The notes: generated by a model not told the origin, from the letters alone. Numbered from the stretch's first letter, positions 35,391 through 45,696 are shown. The stretch is 64,000 nucleotides of DNA from Oleispira sp963851095 (GCA_963851095.1 CAWKOX010000004.1:102854-166853); one strand, 5' to 3'. Made by a program: numbers and translations.

Positions 35391-36419
35391 ATGAAACTAA
35401 TAAAAAAAGCTCTACTTTCTGCCACATCATTCGTCGCCTCAACAATACTAAGTGCGTCAGCCTTAGCATCAACCACTTCAGCCGATGCCAAAACACTGTG
35501 TGTTTTTGACCCTCTAGGTGCTGCTGGTGACTCGTATAACATCATGAAAGACTACGCCATTGAAATGAAAGGCCGTGGCATTAACTTTGAGGTAAAACCT
35601 TACACTGATGAAAGTGTTGCAATTGGGGATTTTTTATCAAAAAAATGCCACGTTATTGCAGCGACAGATTTAAGAACTCGTCAATATAATAAGTTTGCAG
35701 GTACCCTTAGTGCCGTCGGTGCACTGCCCAGCTATGATGAACTGCATACCGTTTTAAAAACATTATCCAGAAATAAAGCCTCAAAATATCTAGACGGAGA
35801 TAAATTTTCCATCATTGGTATATTCCCAATTGGTGCCGGCTACTTATTCTCGAACGACCGTAAAATAGATACTGTTGGTGAATTGGCTGGTAAACGCATC
35901 GCCACGTTAAACTATCAAAAAGATGCCATTCATATGGTGAACTACATTAATTCAACAGTAGTACCGTCTGACATAACCAATTTCGGTGGTAAGTTTAATA
36001 ACGGGTCGGTTGATCTTTGTTACTCTCCAGCATTTGCTTACAGTGCTTATGAGCTTTATCACGGCCTAGGCGATCAAGGTGGCATCATTCGATACCCACT
36101 AGCGCAATTAACAATGCAGTTATTAACTAATACCGACCATTTTGATGCTAAAACCCGTCAAGAATCTCGTAATATTGCTTTTTCTATGTATGAAAAATCC
36201 ATGAAAATAGTCAAAAAGCACGAAGAGTCTATCGATAATAAATACTGGGTTGATATCCCAACTTCTGACATTGAAAAATATCAAGAAATGTTTCGTCAAA
36301 ACCGCTTAGAACTAAAAGAAAATAAAATTTATGACGGAACACTATTAACTCTTATGCGCAAAGTTCGCTGCAAAACCAACCCTCAAGCATCAGAATGTAC
36401 CCGTGCTGATAAAGAATAA
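35391..36419 (+). CDS. Putative periplasmic solute-binding protein of a TRAP-type system
   Basis: A 342-residue exported protein; signal peptide about 1-27 ending ALAS. The mature part begins TLCVFDPLGAAGDSYNIMKDYA and has the two-lobe flow of TRAP/TAXI binding proteins, with a central GELAGKRIA hinge-like motif common to such proteins. It lacks the usual DctP arginine-containing block, so it belongs to a separate branch (often listed only as putative solute-binding protein). It starts 37 bases after the lipoprotein gene. The ligand is unknown. Confidence 0.75.
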   Translation: MKLIKKALLSATSFVASTILSASALASTTSADAKTLCVFDPLGAAGDSYNIMKDYAIEMKGRGINFEVKPYTDESVAIGDFLSKKCHVIAATDLRTRQYNKFAGTLSAVGALPSYDELHTVLKTLSRNKASKYLDGDKFSIIGIFPIGAGYLFSNDRKIDTVGELAGKRIATLNYQKDAIHMVNYINSTVVPSDITNFGGKFNNGSVDLCYSPAFAYSAYELYHGLGDQGGIIRYPLAQLTMQLLTNTDHFDAKTRQESRNIAFSMYEKSMKIVKKHEESIDNKYWVDIPTSDIEKYQEMFRQNRLELKENKIYDGTLLTLMRKVRCKTNPQASECTRADKE

Positions 36420-36463
36420 TTTATTCTAATCACTCAATATAGTTTGATAATAGTTCGATAAAA

Positions 36464-36488
36464 AAGGGGCGTAAAAATTTACCCCCTT
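36464..36488 (+). terminator. Hairpin between binding-protein and permease genes
   Basis: AAGGGG-c-GTAAA (36464-36475) pairs with TTTAC-CCCCTT (36478-36488). No T-run follows. In transport operons such a hairpin often protects the upstream mRNA, giving more binding protein than permease; that role is inferred. Confidence 0.5.
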
Positions 36489-36596
36489 AATGGAGATCTA
36501 TTTTATATAAGGGATCTGTATAAATAGATTATAAAGTAAAAGGTAGACGATTCTTTTTTCTACCTGTACATAATAAAAATAATCAGAAGTAGTATC

Positions 36597-38678
36597 ATGA
36601 ATTCAAACACAATCCCTGCTAATCAAAAAGAACAAGAAGTCGTTATTAAACGATCCCATTACACCCCTGCATTTTTAATTTTTTCGTTATTATCCTTCGT
36701 CGTAATACTCGGTCTCGGTGACTCCATTCATTCAAGATTACTTTCCTTGGGTGAAAGCGTTTGGGAAGGCTATTATTTATTAGACCCCAGCGCGCAAACG
36801 CCAACTTGTAATATTAACCAAGATATAGAAACATCTCTTCAACGATTACTCGCAGAACAACAAGCGGAAGCTGAAGATGATTTATTCGGAGATGACCTTT
36901 TTTCAGATGAAGGCCCCTCAGAAAAAGATTTAAGAGCTTCACTAACAGCCTCATTAGCAATGTGCCAAGAAGAGCACCAACTCTATCAAACTCAACAATC
37001 CCGTATTACACCTTCGCTAGAAGTCTTCAAATCAATTGAAACCTCTGTTGCCAAATTCTTAATCGATAATATAGATATTAAAGAATACTTAATTATCGCT
37101 ATTTTATTTATATGCTCTTTTATCGCCACAATTCGCCACCACCATATTTCGCTATGGTCAGCAATTACTAATCAACAACGCCGAGTATCAATATTTTTTC
37201 AGTTGGCAGCCAACACACTTATTGCAATTTCCTTCTGGCATTACCGAGTAACTATTTCTGAAAACAATGGCACCGATCACAGCCTAAACATTCAAATGAT
37301 GCTGTTTCTTTGTTTCAGTATTCTAGCGCTAACCAACATTATTCAACTTGCTAAAAGTTTAAAACGACTTCGGTTAGTAGTAACCGGCTCTAATTTGTTA
37401 ACCGTTCCCCTATATGTTTGGATGTGTTTAATATCTTCTGCCTACTTCATCCTAGTGGATAATCACATTTCAGGCATTGCAATTTATATTAACCAGCTAA
37501 CCAGCTTATCAAATATTTTCTTAAATATTGGTTTATACGTTTTTATTGGTATGACGCTAAAAGAAACAGCCATTCCAAAATTAATTTTCGATTTAGTTCG
37601 CCCTTTTCATTTAGCACCACCACTATTTGCCAGCCTAATAATCTTTGTAACCGCTTACCCCACAGCGTTCACCGGAGCATCCGGTATTTTTGTATTAGCA
37701 CTTGGTGGATTATTGTATGACGAACTACGCGCAGCCGGCACACGCCGCACACTGGCCTTTGCAACTACCGCAATGTCAGGCAGTTTAGGGGTTGTACTTA
37801 ACCCATGCTTATTGATCGTCATTATCGCGGCATTAAATAAAGAAGTAACAACCGCTGAAATGTACTCTTGGGGCTTTGCTGTTTTCATGCTTTCAGCATT
37901 GATTTTTTCAGCCATTGTAATGCTAACCAACAGGGAACCATTAATGCAGATGGAATCTTGGGAAGAAAGCAAAAAACAAATCATTGCTACCCTAAAGAAA
38001 CTCGTTCCTTATGCATTAATCGTTACTTTAGTATTGGTAGGTTTCCGCTTGCTATTAGATATAACTATTAACGAATATTCTGCGCCGTTAGTATTACCAA
38101 TCATCCTATCCTTTATCTTAGCGTATGAGCAGTTATGGAAATCAAAAAACCATCGCACGCTTCGCTTTGTTAGCGTTGCTACCAAAGCTGCCGATGAAGC
38201 CAGTATTCATATTGGCGCACTCTTATCATTAATCGCATTATCTATTTGCTTAGGCGGAGTACTAGAACGCTCTGACATAATGATTCATATCTTTGGTGAA
38301 GAAATTATGAGCCCTTGGGTAACCATGCTCATTTGTATCTTATTACTGACCTTTATTGGTATGTTTATGGACCCATTTGGCGCTGTGATTCTTGTATCAG
38401 CAACTTTTGCCTCGCAAGCAATGGCCTCCGGCATTGAACCAATACACTTCTGGATGGTGTCATTAGTAGCCTTTGAATTAGGTTATTTAAGCCCACCAGT
38501 TGCACTTAACCACCTACTAACACGACAAGTTATTGGCGAGAAAGAATTACAATTAGCCAACAAAGAGAATGACGGTAAATCATTCTTCCGTCGCTACGAG
38601 CGTTTATTGCTACCATTAATTACCATGCTGATTACGTTAACGATCGTAGGTTTTGGACCCTTGTTTGTTTATCTGTAA
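36597..38678 (+). CDS. TRAP-type transporter, long fused permease
   Basis: A 693-residue membrane protein. Residues about 1-330 form an N-terminal module: helix 1, a periplasmic or cytosolic loop of about 110 residues with the acidic stretch EAEDDLFGDDLFSDE, then further helices at about 160-290 that may correspond to the small DctQ subunit. Residues about 330-690 resemble the DctM large subunit: TAYPTAFTGASGIFVLALGG, the MSGSLGVVLNP re-entrant-loop-like motif, and GMFMDPFGAVIL with GYLSPPVALN near the end, typical of TRAP large subunits. It likely transports an organic acid with Na+ or H+. The long N-terminus is unusual. Confidence 0.85.
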   Translation: MNSNTIPANQKEQEVVIKRSHYTPAFLIFSLLSFVVILGLGDSIHSRLLSLGESVWEGYYLLDPSAQTPTCNINQDIETSLQRLLAEQQAEAEDDLFGDDLFSDEGPSEKDLRASLTASLAMCQEEHQLYQTQQSRITPSLEVFKSIETSVAKFLIDNIDIKEYLIIAILFICSFIATIRHHHISLWSAITNQQRRVSIFFQLAANTLIAISFWHYRVTISENNGTDHSLNIQMMLFLCFSILALTNIIQLAKSLKRLRLVVTGSNLLTVPLYVWMCLISSAYFILVDNHISGIAIYINQLTSLSNIFLNIGLYVFIGMTLKETAIPKLIFDLVRPFHLAPPLFASLIIFVTAYPTAFTGASGIFVLALGGLLYDELRAAGTRRTLAFATTAMSGSLGVVLNPCLLIVIIAALNKEVTTAEMYSWGFAVFMLSALIFSAIVMLTNREPLMQMESWEESKKQIIATLKKLVPYALIVTLVLVGFRLLLDITINEYSAPLVLPIILSFILAYEQLWKSKNHRTLRFVSVATKAADEASIHIGALLSLIALSICLGGVLERSDIMIHIFGEEIMSPWVTMLICILLLTFIGMFMDPFGAVILVSATFASQAMASGIEPIHFWMVSLVAFELGYLSPPVALNHLLTRQVIGEKELQLANKENDGKSFFRRYERLLLPLITMLITLTIVGFGPLFVYL

Positions 38679-38714
38679 TTATTTCAACAGCATTTGCATT
38701 TAAAACACGCATAA

Positions 38715-38761
38715 AAAAAGCACTCAGTTTCGTCACTAATTAACGGAACTGAGTGCTTTTT
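38715..38761. terminator. Strong bidirectional terminator
   Basis: AAAAAGCACTCAGTT (38715-38729) pairs perfectly with AACTGAGTGCTTTTT (38747-38761); an inner CGT/ACG pair shortens the loop. It separates the convergent permease (+) and the 38.8-kb gene (-). Confidence 0.92.
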
Positions 38762-38772
38762 ATTTCAAAACA

Positions 38773-39249
38773 TTAAAGCTTCTGAGCGTCATCAACCCAC
38801 TGATTAATTAACTCAGCAGAACTGCCTTTATTCTCTAATGTCATAATACTAGCGCGATTATCATAAGCTTCTACGACCACTACATCGTCCGACACTTTCA
38901 ATAACAACTCATTCAACTTATCTAAGTCTGGACGTTTCGTCATATTGTGCCAGCTCCACCCATCCGGTAAGCCTTCTTGATCCCAACCCGCTTGGCGAAC
39001 AACACACCAACGTAAAGCCTGACTCTTAACATCTGTATTAAACCGTTCATAGCGAGCAGCAACAATATCATCACGCACACCCGTTTTTTTGCTGTTTACT
39101 TTCAAAGTATCCAACTTAACGTGCAAACCCAATTTAATAGCATCCATCCGCAACTTAGCTAAACGTTGCTGACGAGGACTTGGCTTCAGCATCGCTACCG
39201 AACCAAATACCGACAAAATAATCAGTACAGCAATAATGATTTGTGTCAT
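38773..39249 (-). CDS. Hypothetical membrane-anchored protein downstream of uup
   Basis: A 158-residue protein with one N-terminal membrane helix (about 3-20) and a soluble domain with two conserved-looking stretches, LRWCVVRQAGWDQEGLPDGWSW and a C-terminal VVVVEAYDNRAS. I know no functional name; similar small proteins occur next to uup in pseudomonad-like genomes. It overlaps the uup stop by four bases, so is translationally coupled to it. Confidence 0.75.
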   Translation of the reverse strand: MTQIIIAVLIILSVFGSVAMLKPSPRQQRLAKLRMDAIKLGLHVKLDTLKVNSKKTGVRDDIVAARYERFNTDVKSQALRWCVVRQAGWDQEGLPDGWSWHNMTKRPDLDKLNELLLKVSDDVVVVEAYDNRASIMTLENKGSSAELINQWVDDAQKL

Positions 39250-41183
39250 TCAGTCATTTCCTCCAGCTCTAACCAACGTTCTTCCAAAACTTCCAATTGC
39301 TGCTCTATTGACTGTAATTCATCTAATTTAGACGCAACGTAATCTGAATCTTTTTGATAAAAATCAGCACTCCCAGTTTCTTCTGCGACTTCTGCTTGCT
39401 TAGCTTCTAAAGCTTCAATTTTCTTAGGTAGCTCATCCAATTCACGTTGAAATTTATAACTCAATTTTTTCGCTGGCGCTTTCGTTACCGCTTCTACGGG
39501 TTTGGCTTTTTCGCTCTTAGATTGAGAAGGCGCTTTGGCTTTTTTCGCCCCAGCTTTTACTGCCGCATCAAACTCAGCTTTTGTCGCCTTATCACGAATT
39601 TCCCAATCAGAATAACCACCCACTTGCTCATCAATATTACCTTGGCCATCAAATACCCAAAGCTGAGTCACAACGTTATCTAAGAAAGCTCGATCGTGGC
39701 TGACCAATAATAAAGTCGCATCATATTCCACCAGTTTCTCTTCCAATAACTCCAACGTTTCTACGTCCAAATCGTTGGTCGGTTCATCCATAATCAACAA
39801 GTTACACGGTTTCAAGAACAACTTAGCCAGTAATACGCGATTACGCTCACCACCGGAAAGTGACTTCACTGGAGTACGGGCACGGGCAGGTTCAAATAAG
39901 AAGTCTTGTAAGTAACCTAAAATGTGACGAGAACGACCATCCACTTCAACTTCATCTTTACCATCACCCACGTTCTCAGCAACAGATTTTTCCAGATCTA
40001 GCAAACTACGAGACTGATCAAAATAGGCAACATCTAATTTAGTGCCTACTTTAATCGTACCGGCTTCTGGCTTGATCTGTTCCAATAACAGCTTCATCAC
40101 GGTACTTTTGCCAGCGCCATTCGGACCAACAAGGCCAATACGATCACCACGCATCACGACACTGGTAAAGTTACGCACGATTTCTTTACGCTGATTGCCG
40201 GCGATGTCAAAACCAAAGGAAACATTTTCAAGCTCAAATACATTCTTGCCTGAGCTTTCTGCAGAATTCATCGACAGCGATACGTTACCTTGACGCTCAC
40301 GACGCTGACTGCGCTGATTACGCATTTCTTTTAAGCGCTCAACACGCCCTTCATTACGCGTACGACGGGCTTTAACCCCCTGACGAATCCATACTTCCTC
40401 TTCCGCTAAACGCTTATCAAATAAGGCGTTTTGCACTTCCTCTGCGGCAAGGCGCTGCTCTTGATGTTCAAGAAATCCTTGATAAGTCCCCTTCCAAGAA
40501 TAAATACTGCCACGATCCAGCTCGATAATACGAGTTGATAATGCCTGTACGAATGCACGGTCGTGACTGATAAACAATAAGGTGCCTTTAAATTGCACTA
40601 GTTGCTCTTCTAACCAACGGATGGTTGCAATATCCATATGGTTTGTTGGCTCATCTAGAATCAACAGATCCGGTTCTGATACCAAAGCTTGTGCTAACAT
40701 TACACGACGCTGCCAACCTCCCGACATAGAATCAAATGCGGCATCACCCGGTAAATCCAAACGATCTAGAATTGAATCAACCTTTTGCTGCCATAACCAG
40801 CCATCGTTCGCTTCAATCACATGCTGCAGTCGCTCAAGCTTTACGAGATCAACATGCTCGCCTTTAAGCACTTCATCATGATATTCAGAAATTGTATTAC
40901 CCAACTCTCCCAACCCCGAAGCTACGACCTCATATACAGTTTGAGGATCAGTAACGGGCAGTTCTTGCTGTAAAGCGGCAATTTTGACTGTATCGCTGTG
41001 CTGAACCAAGCCTTCATCCGGCTTAATTTGCTTGTCTAATATCTTCAACAAAGTGGACTTGCCTTCACCATTACGGCCAAGAACACAAACGCGCTCGCCA
41101 GCATTAATGTCGAGATCAACTTTATTTAATAAAACTTGATTACCAAATGCTAAACAAGCACCTTTTAAACGTACCAAAACCAT
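39246..41183 (-). CDS. uup: ABC-F ATPase Uup
   Basis: A 645-residue ABC-F protein without membrane domains. First ATPase: Walker A GRNGEGKST, signature SGGWQRR, Walker B LLILDEPTNH. Second: GPNGAGKST, LSGGERNR, LLIMDEPTND. The linker carries the basic ARRTRNEGRVERLKEMR helix that reaches the ribosomal P-site region, and the C-terminal part (about 560-645) is the coiled-coil DNA-binding domain of Uup. Uup affects ribosome function and lowers precise transposon excision. Complete and normal. Confidence 0.95.
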   Translation of the reverse strand: MVLVRLKGACLAFGNQVLLNKVDLDINAGERVCVLGRNGEGKSTLLKILDKQIKPDEGLVQHSDTVKIAALQQELPVTDPQTVYEVVASGLGELGNTISEYHDEVLKGEHVDLVKLERLQHVIEANDGWLWQQKVDSILDRLDLPGDAAFDSMSGGWQRRVMLAQALVSEPDLLILDEPTNHMDIATIRWLEEQLVQFKGTLLFISHDRAFVQALSTRIIELDRGSIYSWKGTYQGFLEHQEQRLAAEEVQNALFDKRLAEEEVWIRQGVKARRTRNEGRVERLKEMRNQRSQRRERQGNVSLSMNSAESSGKNVFELENVSFGFDIAGNQRKEIVRNFTSVVMRGDRIGLVGPNGAGKSTVMKLLLEQIKPEAGTIKVGTKLDVAYFDQSRSLLDLEKSVAENVGDGKDEVEVDGRSRHILGYLQDFLFEPARARTPVKSLSGGERNRVLLAKLFLKPCNLLIMDEPTNDLDVETLELLEEKLVEYDATLLLVSHDRAFLDNVVTQLWVFDGQGNIDEQVGGYSDWEIRDKATKAEFDAAVKAGAKKAKAPSQSKSEKAKPVEAVTKAPAKKLSYKFQRELDELPKKIEALEAKQAEVAEETGSADFYQKDSDYVASKLDELQSIEQQLEVLEERWLELEEMTE

Positions 41184-41414
41184 AATTTCTTCTGCTCACA
41201 TCAATAGAGAGGTTTAAACTGGCGCCAGTATACGCACATTGACGTGCAATCCGAAGCTAAGCCCTCTAAAACCTTTATTTGTTCTATTTTTGATAACAGT
41301 CCGTTTGACCTAAATCTGTTAAAAATTCTTGTGGCTATGGTCAATAGCTGTAATTATTGCTGCGCTCAGTAAAAGCTAGAGCACTGACTCTGATACAAAG
41401 CGGACATAAATATA

Positions 41415-42563
41415 ATGACTATCCACTTAAATCGAGGGCATATATTAGCCCTTGTTCTAATTTTTATACTTACCGGCTGGATCATCATCGGTCTAAGCAG
41501 TGAAGCGGAAGAGTACAACAATCCTCGCCCTCTGGTAATGGATGAAGGTTTACGAAAAGTTCAGGTAGAACGCATGCAAGGCACCCTGGTCGAACGTTCG
41601 ATTACAGTATCAGGCAAAACCGCCGCCAATCGCAGCGTCGTTTTAAAATCTGAAATTCGCAGCACCGTAAAAGCCATTCACAAGCAAAAAGGCGAGCGCG
41701 TTAAACAAGGTGATTTAATTGTTGAACTTGATGCCCGTGATTGGCCTGCCCGTGTAGAGCAAACACAAGCCAGCTTGCGTCAATATCAGCTAGAGTTTGA
41801 TAGTGCCAAAAAACTGGTCAAAAAAGGCTTATATAATGAGTCTCAGCTTGCTCAAGCCGAAACCGCACTTGCTAATGCGAAGGCTGACTTAACCAACGCA
41901 AAAATTAACCTTCAAGCGACCCGAATAACGGCCCCTTTTGATGGCATTGTCGACCAGCGCTACGTTGAGCGTGGTGATTACGTCAAAGAAAACGTCGATA
42001 TTCTAAAAATCTTAGACTTCTCACCGTACTTAGTCATCGGTAACGTTGCAGAAAAAGATGCCTCTTTTATCAACATTGGTGATCGTGCAGAAGCCGTATT
42101 AGTAACAGGCGATATTATACAGGGACGCATTCGCTTTATAGCAGCCGAAGCTGATGGCCAAACCCGCACGTTCCCTATCGAAATGGAAGTAGTTAATCCT
42201 TCTGGCGCAATGACCAGCGGTTTAACGGCAAAATTATTAATTCCTCAACCTAAGCAGTTTGCCCATAACATATCCCCTTCTCTATTGATTCTTAGTGATC
42301 AAGGACATTTAGGTATAAAAGGCATTACTCCTGATAACAAGGTGGTATTCCATAACATCAATATTCTTAAAGCTGAAAACACTGGTATTTGGATCACCGG
42401 CTTAGAAGAAGAAACTCAAGTGATCACCGTGGGACAAGGCTATGTTGAATACGGCGAAGAAGTGCACCCTGTCTATAAAAAAGCCGAAGAAAACAAGCAA
42501 GACAGTACGACAGGAAATAATGCCCCTGCCTTGATAAATAACTCGGGTACCGTCAATGAATAA
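41415..42563 (+). CDS. RND efflux periplasmic adaptor subunit
   Basis: A 382-residue membrane-fusion protein. A membrane-anchor helix lies at about 10-28. Then follow the barrel-sandwich half-motif VVLKSEIRSTVKAIHKQKGERVKQGD with LIVELD, a coiled hairpin rich in Ala/Gln (about 110-160), and the second half motif ITAPFDGIVDQRYVERGDYV. It links the inner-membrane pump to an outer-membrane channel. The gene overlaps the pump gene by 8 bases. No outer-membrane channel gene is nearby, so the system must borrow a TolC/OprM-type protein. Confidence 0.93.
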   Translation: MTIHLNRGHILALVLIFILTGWIIIGLSSEAEEYNNPRPLVMDEGLRKVQVERMQGTLVERSITVSGKTAANRSVVLKSEIRSTVKAIHKQKGERVKQGDLIVELDARDWPARVEQTQASLRQYQLEFDSAKKLVKKGLYNESQLAQAETALANAKADLTNAKINLQATRITAPFDGIVDQRYVERGDYVKENVDILKILDFSPYLVIGNVAEKDASFINIGDRAEAVLVTGDIIQGRIRFIAAEADGQTRTFPIEMEVVNPSGAMTSGLTAKLLIPQPKQFAHNISPSLLILSDQGHLGIKGITPDNKVVFHNINILKAENTGIWITGLEEETQVITVGQGYVEYGEEVHPVYKKAEENKQDSTTGNNAPALINNSGTVNE

Positions 42564-45500
42564 CCTTATCGACGCGGCACTTCATCGCTCCCGAACGATC
42601 TTGATGTTATTTACATTAATCATGATCGTCGGAATCATCACCACGATCACGATTCCGAAAGAAAGTAACCCCGACATTCAGGTTCCCATTGTCTATGTCT
42701 CCGTAGGTCACGAGGGAATCTCCCCTGAAGATGCCGATCGACTTATCTACAAGCCACTAGAAACTGAATTAAAGTCTTTAGACGGTTTAAAAGAAATGAT
42801 CAGTACAGCCTCACAAGGCCACCTATCGGTGATGCTTGAGTTCTATGGCGACATGGATATTGATCAAGCCTTAATTGACGTACGTGAGCGCGTTGATACT
42901 GCGAAAAAAGAATTACCAAAAGATAGCGACGAACCGCTGGTAAAAGAAGTAAACGTGGCGCTTTTTCCCGTCATGATCGTGACCCTTTCCGGCGATGTTG
43001 ACGAAAGTGTTCTTTATGCCAGTGCCAACAAGCTGCAAGAAGCGATTGAAACCCTCCCCGGTGTACTCGGGGCTGAAATTGTCGGTAAGCGTGAAGAGCT
43101 GGCAGAAATTATTGTCGACCCTGCCCGAATGGACAACTACAACCTTTCTTTTGCACAACTCGCGACTCTAGTAGGCAATAACAACCAACTGGTCGCGGCG
43201 GGTGATTTAGATACGGGCTCAGGCCGTTTCTCGGTAAAAGTACCGGGTTTAATTGAAGATGTGAATGACATTCTCAATATGCCCGTCAAAGCGGTTGGCG
43301 ACGACGTTGTTAAATTTCGTGACATTGCTGTTGGCCGTCTTGCCTATAAAGATCGCAAAGATATTGCTCGCATCAATGGCAAAAGCGCGGTGGTACTTGA
43401 AGTCAAAAAACGCATTGGTTCGAACATTATCGAAACCCTTGATCAGGTAAAGTACATTCTTGATCAAGCGAAAGATCAATTACCTCCAGGTATCGAAGTT
43501 AGTTACAGCCAAGACGAGTCGAAAAACATCAGAAACATGCTCAATGATCTTTTTAATAACGTCTTAGTCGCGACTATCTTAGTTATGATCATCGTACTGG
43601 GCAGCTTAGGCTTACGTTCAGCGACTATGGTAGGCCTAGCAATTCCTGGCTCGTTCTTAATCGGCATTTTATTACTTGATGCAATGGGTTATACCCTCAA
43701 TATGGTCGTATTATTCTCGCTTATCCTGAGTGTTGGGATGCTGGTAGATGGCGCAATTGTGGTTACCGAATACGCCGATCGACGCATGGCCGAAGGCGCT
43801 CATAAATTTTATGCCTATAGCGAAGCCGCTAAACGCATGGCTTGGCCCATTATTGCATCGACAGCAACGACTCTTGCCGTATTCTTTCCTTTGTTATTTT
43901 GGCCAGGCACAACCGGCGACTTTATGATGTTTCTGCCGCTTACACTGCTATTCACACTCTCCGCGTCTTTAATCATGGCATTAATTGTCGTGCCAACGCT
44001 AGGCACCGTTATCGGTAAAAGTGGTGACCATAATGAAGCGAGCCTCGCCACCATGAAGGCAGCAGAGGCAGGACATTTTGATGAAGTTCCCGGATTTACG
44101 GGGCGTTATATCCACTTTTTAAAACACGCACTGATGCGCCCACGACAAATATTTATCGGGGCAGTGGCCGCTTTATTTGTGACCGTTTTTGTTTATGGAG
44201 AAATGGGCCATGGCGTTGAGTTCTTTCCTGATGTTGATTCCGATATTGGCTTAGTCGATATTCGAGCTCGAGGGAATCTCTCGCTAGCAGAACGTGATGA
44301 CCTTGTTGCCCAAGTTGAGCGCAAGATATTTGATATGGCAGAGGTAGAATCCATCTATACCTCTACCTTTATTAAAGCGCCAAACGATTCAGCACCCGAT
44401 CTGATTGGTCGTATCCAAGTTGAACTATCCAACTGGGAGCACCGCCGCCTAGCCGATGAAATTCTAGCAGACATCGAATACCGCACTCGCGACTTGGCAG
44501 GTATTATTGTCGAAACCCAAAAGAAAGCCGGTGGCCCTGCTGCAGGTGCTGACATACAGCTACAGGTGACGTCAGATAGCGCAGAAGACTTGATTAAGGC
44601 AATTCACAAGGCCAATGAAATATTCCAAAAAGACCCAGATCTAAAAGATATCCGCGACGATCTTCCTTTAGATGGCATTTCATGGGAGTTGGATATTGAT
44701 CGTGAAAGCGCTAGCCGCTATGGCGCTGATATTGCTACCGCTGGATCTATGATTCGAATGATCACCGGTGGTTTAAAAGTTGGAAGTTTTCGCCCAGACT
44801 ATACCGATGACGAAGTCGAAATTAGCCTACGTTACCCATCAGAAAACCGCACCATTGATCAGTTTAATAGCATCAACATCAGTACAGCATCCGGTTTGAC
44901 CCCTATCTCAAACTTTATGCAGCGTAATGCTGTACAACAAGTCAGCAACTTGATTCGTATTGATGGTAAACGTCGTTATCGTTTATTAGCCAATGTGAAA
45001 GAAGGCATAAACAGCGCCGCAAAAATCGAAGAGCTAGGCAACCTTTTAAAAGAAGAAAGCTGGGCCGATGGCATCGATATGAAATTCAGGGGAGACTTTG
45101 AGCAAATGGGAGAAACGGGCGGTTTCTTAGTAAAAGCCTTTTTTATCGCCATTTTCTTAATGTTAACCATATTAGTGACGCAATTTAATAGCTTCTACCA
45201 CGCAGGATTAATTCTAAGCGCCATCGTATTATCAATTGTCGGCGTATTAATCGGTTTACTCTTATTAGGTGAACCCTTTGGTGTTGTAATGAGCGGAATG
45301 GGCGTCATCGCCTTAGCAGGGATTGTGGTGAACAATAACATTGTACTCATCGATACCTTCAACCAACTGATCAAAGAAGGCGTACCAGCCATTGATGCGG
45401 CGCTTAGAACGGGGGCACAGCGTTTACGCCCTGTATTATTAACCGCCGTGACAACGGTATTAGGTTTGATCCCTATGGTCTTTCAGTGGAACATCGATTT

Positions 45501-45696
45501 AATTCATAATCACGTGACTGCTGGAGCACCGTCATCTCAATGGTGGACACAACTTTCAACAGCGATTGCGGGGGGATTAACCTTCGCAACCATCCTCACT
45601 CTAATACTTACTCCGTGCTTATTAGTGATTGGTGAACAGAAGAAAGAAAAGAAGTTGGCTAAGCAGCGAGCAATTGCAGAAAAAGCAGCGGGTTAA
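42556..45696 (+). CDS. RND family efflux pump, inner-membrane subunit
   Basis: A 1046-residue AcrB/MexB superfamily permease with twelve membrane helices and two large periplasmic loops. Helix 4 carries the proton-relay pair in GMLVDGAIVVTEYADRR (two acidic residues), and the second repeat has GIVVNNNIVLIDTFNQL. The first loop has family stretches around EITVDPARMDNY-type and QDESKNIRNMLNDLF. It exports toxic compounds using the proton gradient; the substrates are not predictable. Length is normal. The stop codon is inside a terminator hairpin. Confidence 0.95.
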   Translation: MNNLIDAALHRSRTILMLFTLIMIVGIITTITIPKESNPDIQVPIVYVSVGHEGISPEDADRLIYKPLETELKSLDGLKEMISTASQGHLSVMLEFYGDMDIDQALIDVRERVDTAKKELPKDSDEPLVKEVNVALFPVMIVTLSGDVDESVLYASANKLQEAIETLPGVLGAEIVGKREELAEIIVDPARMDNYNLSFAQLATLVGNNNQLVAAGDLDTGSGRFSVKVPGLIEDVNDILNMPVKAVGDDVVKFRDIAVGRLAYKDRKDIARINGKSAVVLEVKKRIGSNIIETLDQVKYILDQAKDQLPPGIEVSYSQDESKNIRNMLNDLFNNVLVATILVMIIVLGSLGLRSATMVGLAIPGSFLIGILLLDAMGYTLNMVVLFSLILSVGMLVDGAIVVTEYADRRMAEGAHKFYAYSEAAKRMAWPIIASTATTLAVFFPLLFWPGTTGDFMMFLPLTLLFTLSASLIMALIVVPTLGTVIGKSGDHNEASLATMKAAEAGHFDEVPGFTGRYIHFLKHALMRPRQIFIGAVAALFVTVFVYGEMGHGVEFFPDVDSDIGLVDIRARGNLSLAERDDLVAQVERKIFDMAEVESIYTSTFIKAPNDSAPDLIGRIQVELSNWEHRRLADEILADIEYRTRDLAGIIVETQKKAGGPAAGADIQLQVTSDSAEDLIKAIHKANEIFQKDPDLKDIRDDLPLDGISWELDIDRESASRYGADIATAGSMIRMITGGLKVGSFRPDYTDDEVEISLRYPSENRTIDQFNSINISTASGLTPISNFMQRNAVQQVSNLIRIDGKRRYRLLANVKEGINSAAKIEELGNLLKEESWADGIDMKFRGDFEQMGETGGFLVKAFFIAIFLMLTILVTQFNSFYHAGLILSAIVLSIVGVLIGLLLLGEPFGVVMSGMGVIALAGIVVNNNIVLIDTFNQLIKEGVPAIDAALRTGAQRLRPVLLTAVTTVLGLIPMVFQWNIDLIHNHVTAGAPSSQWWTQLSTAIAGGLTFATILTLILTPCLLVIGEQKKEKKLAKQRAIAEKAAG

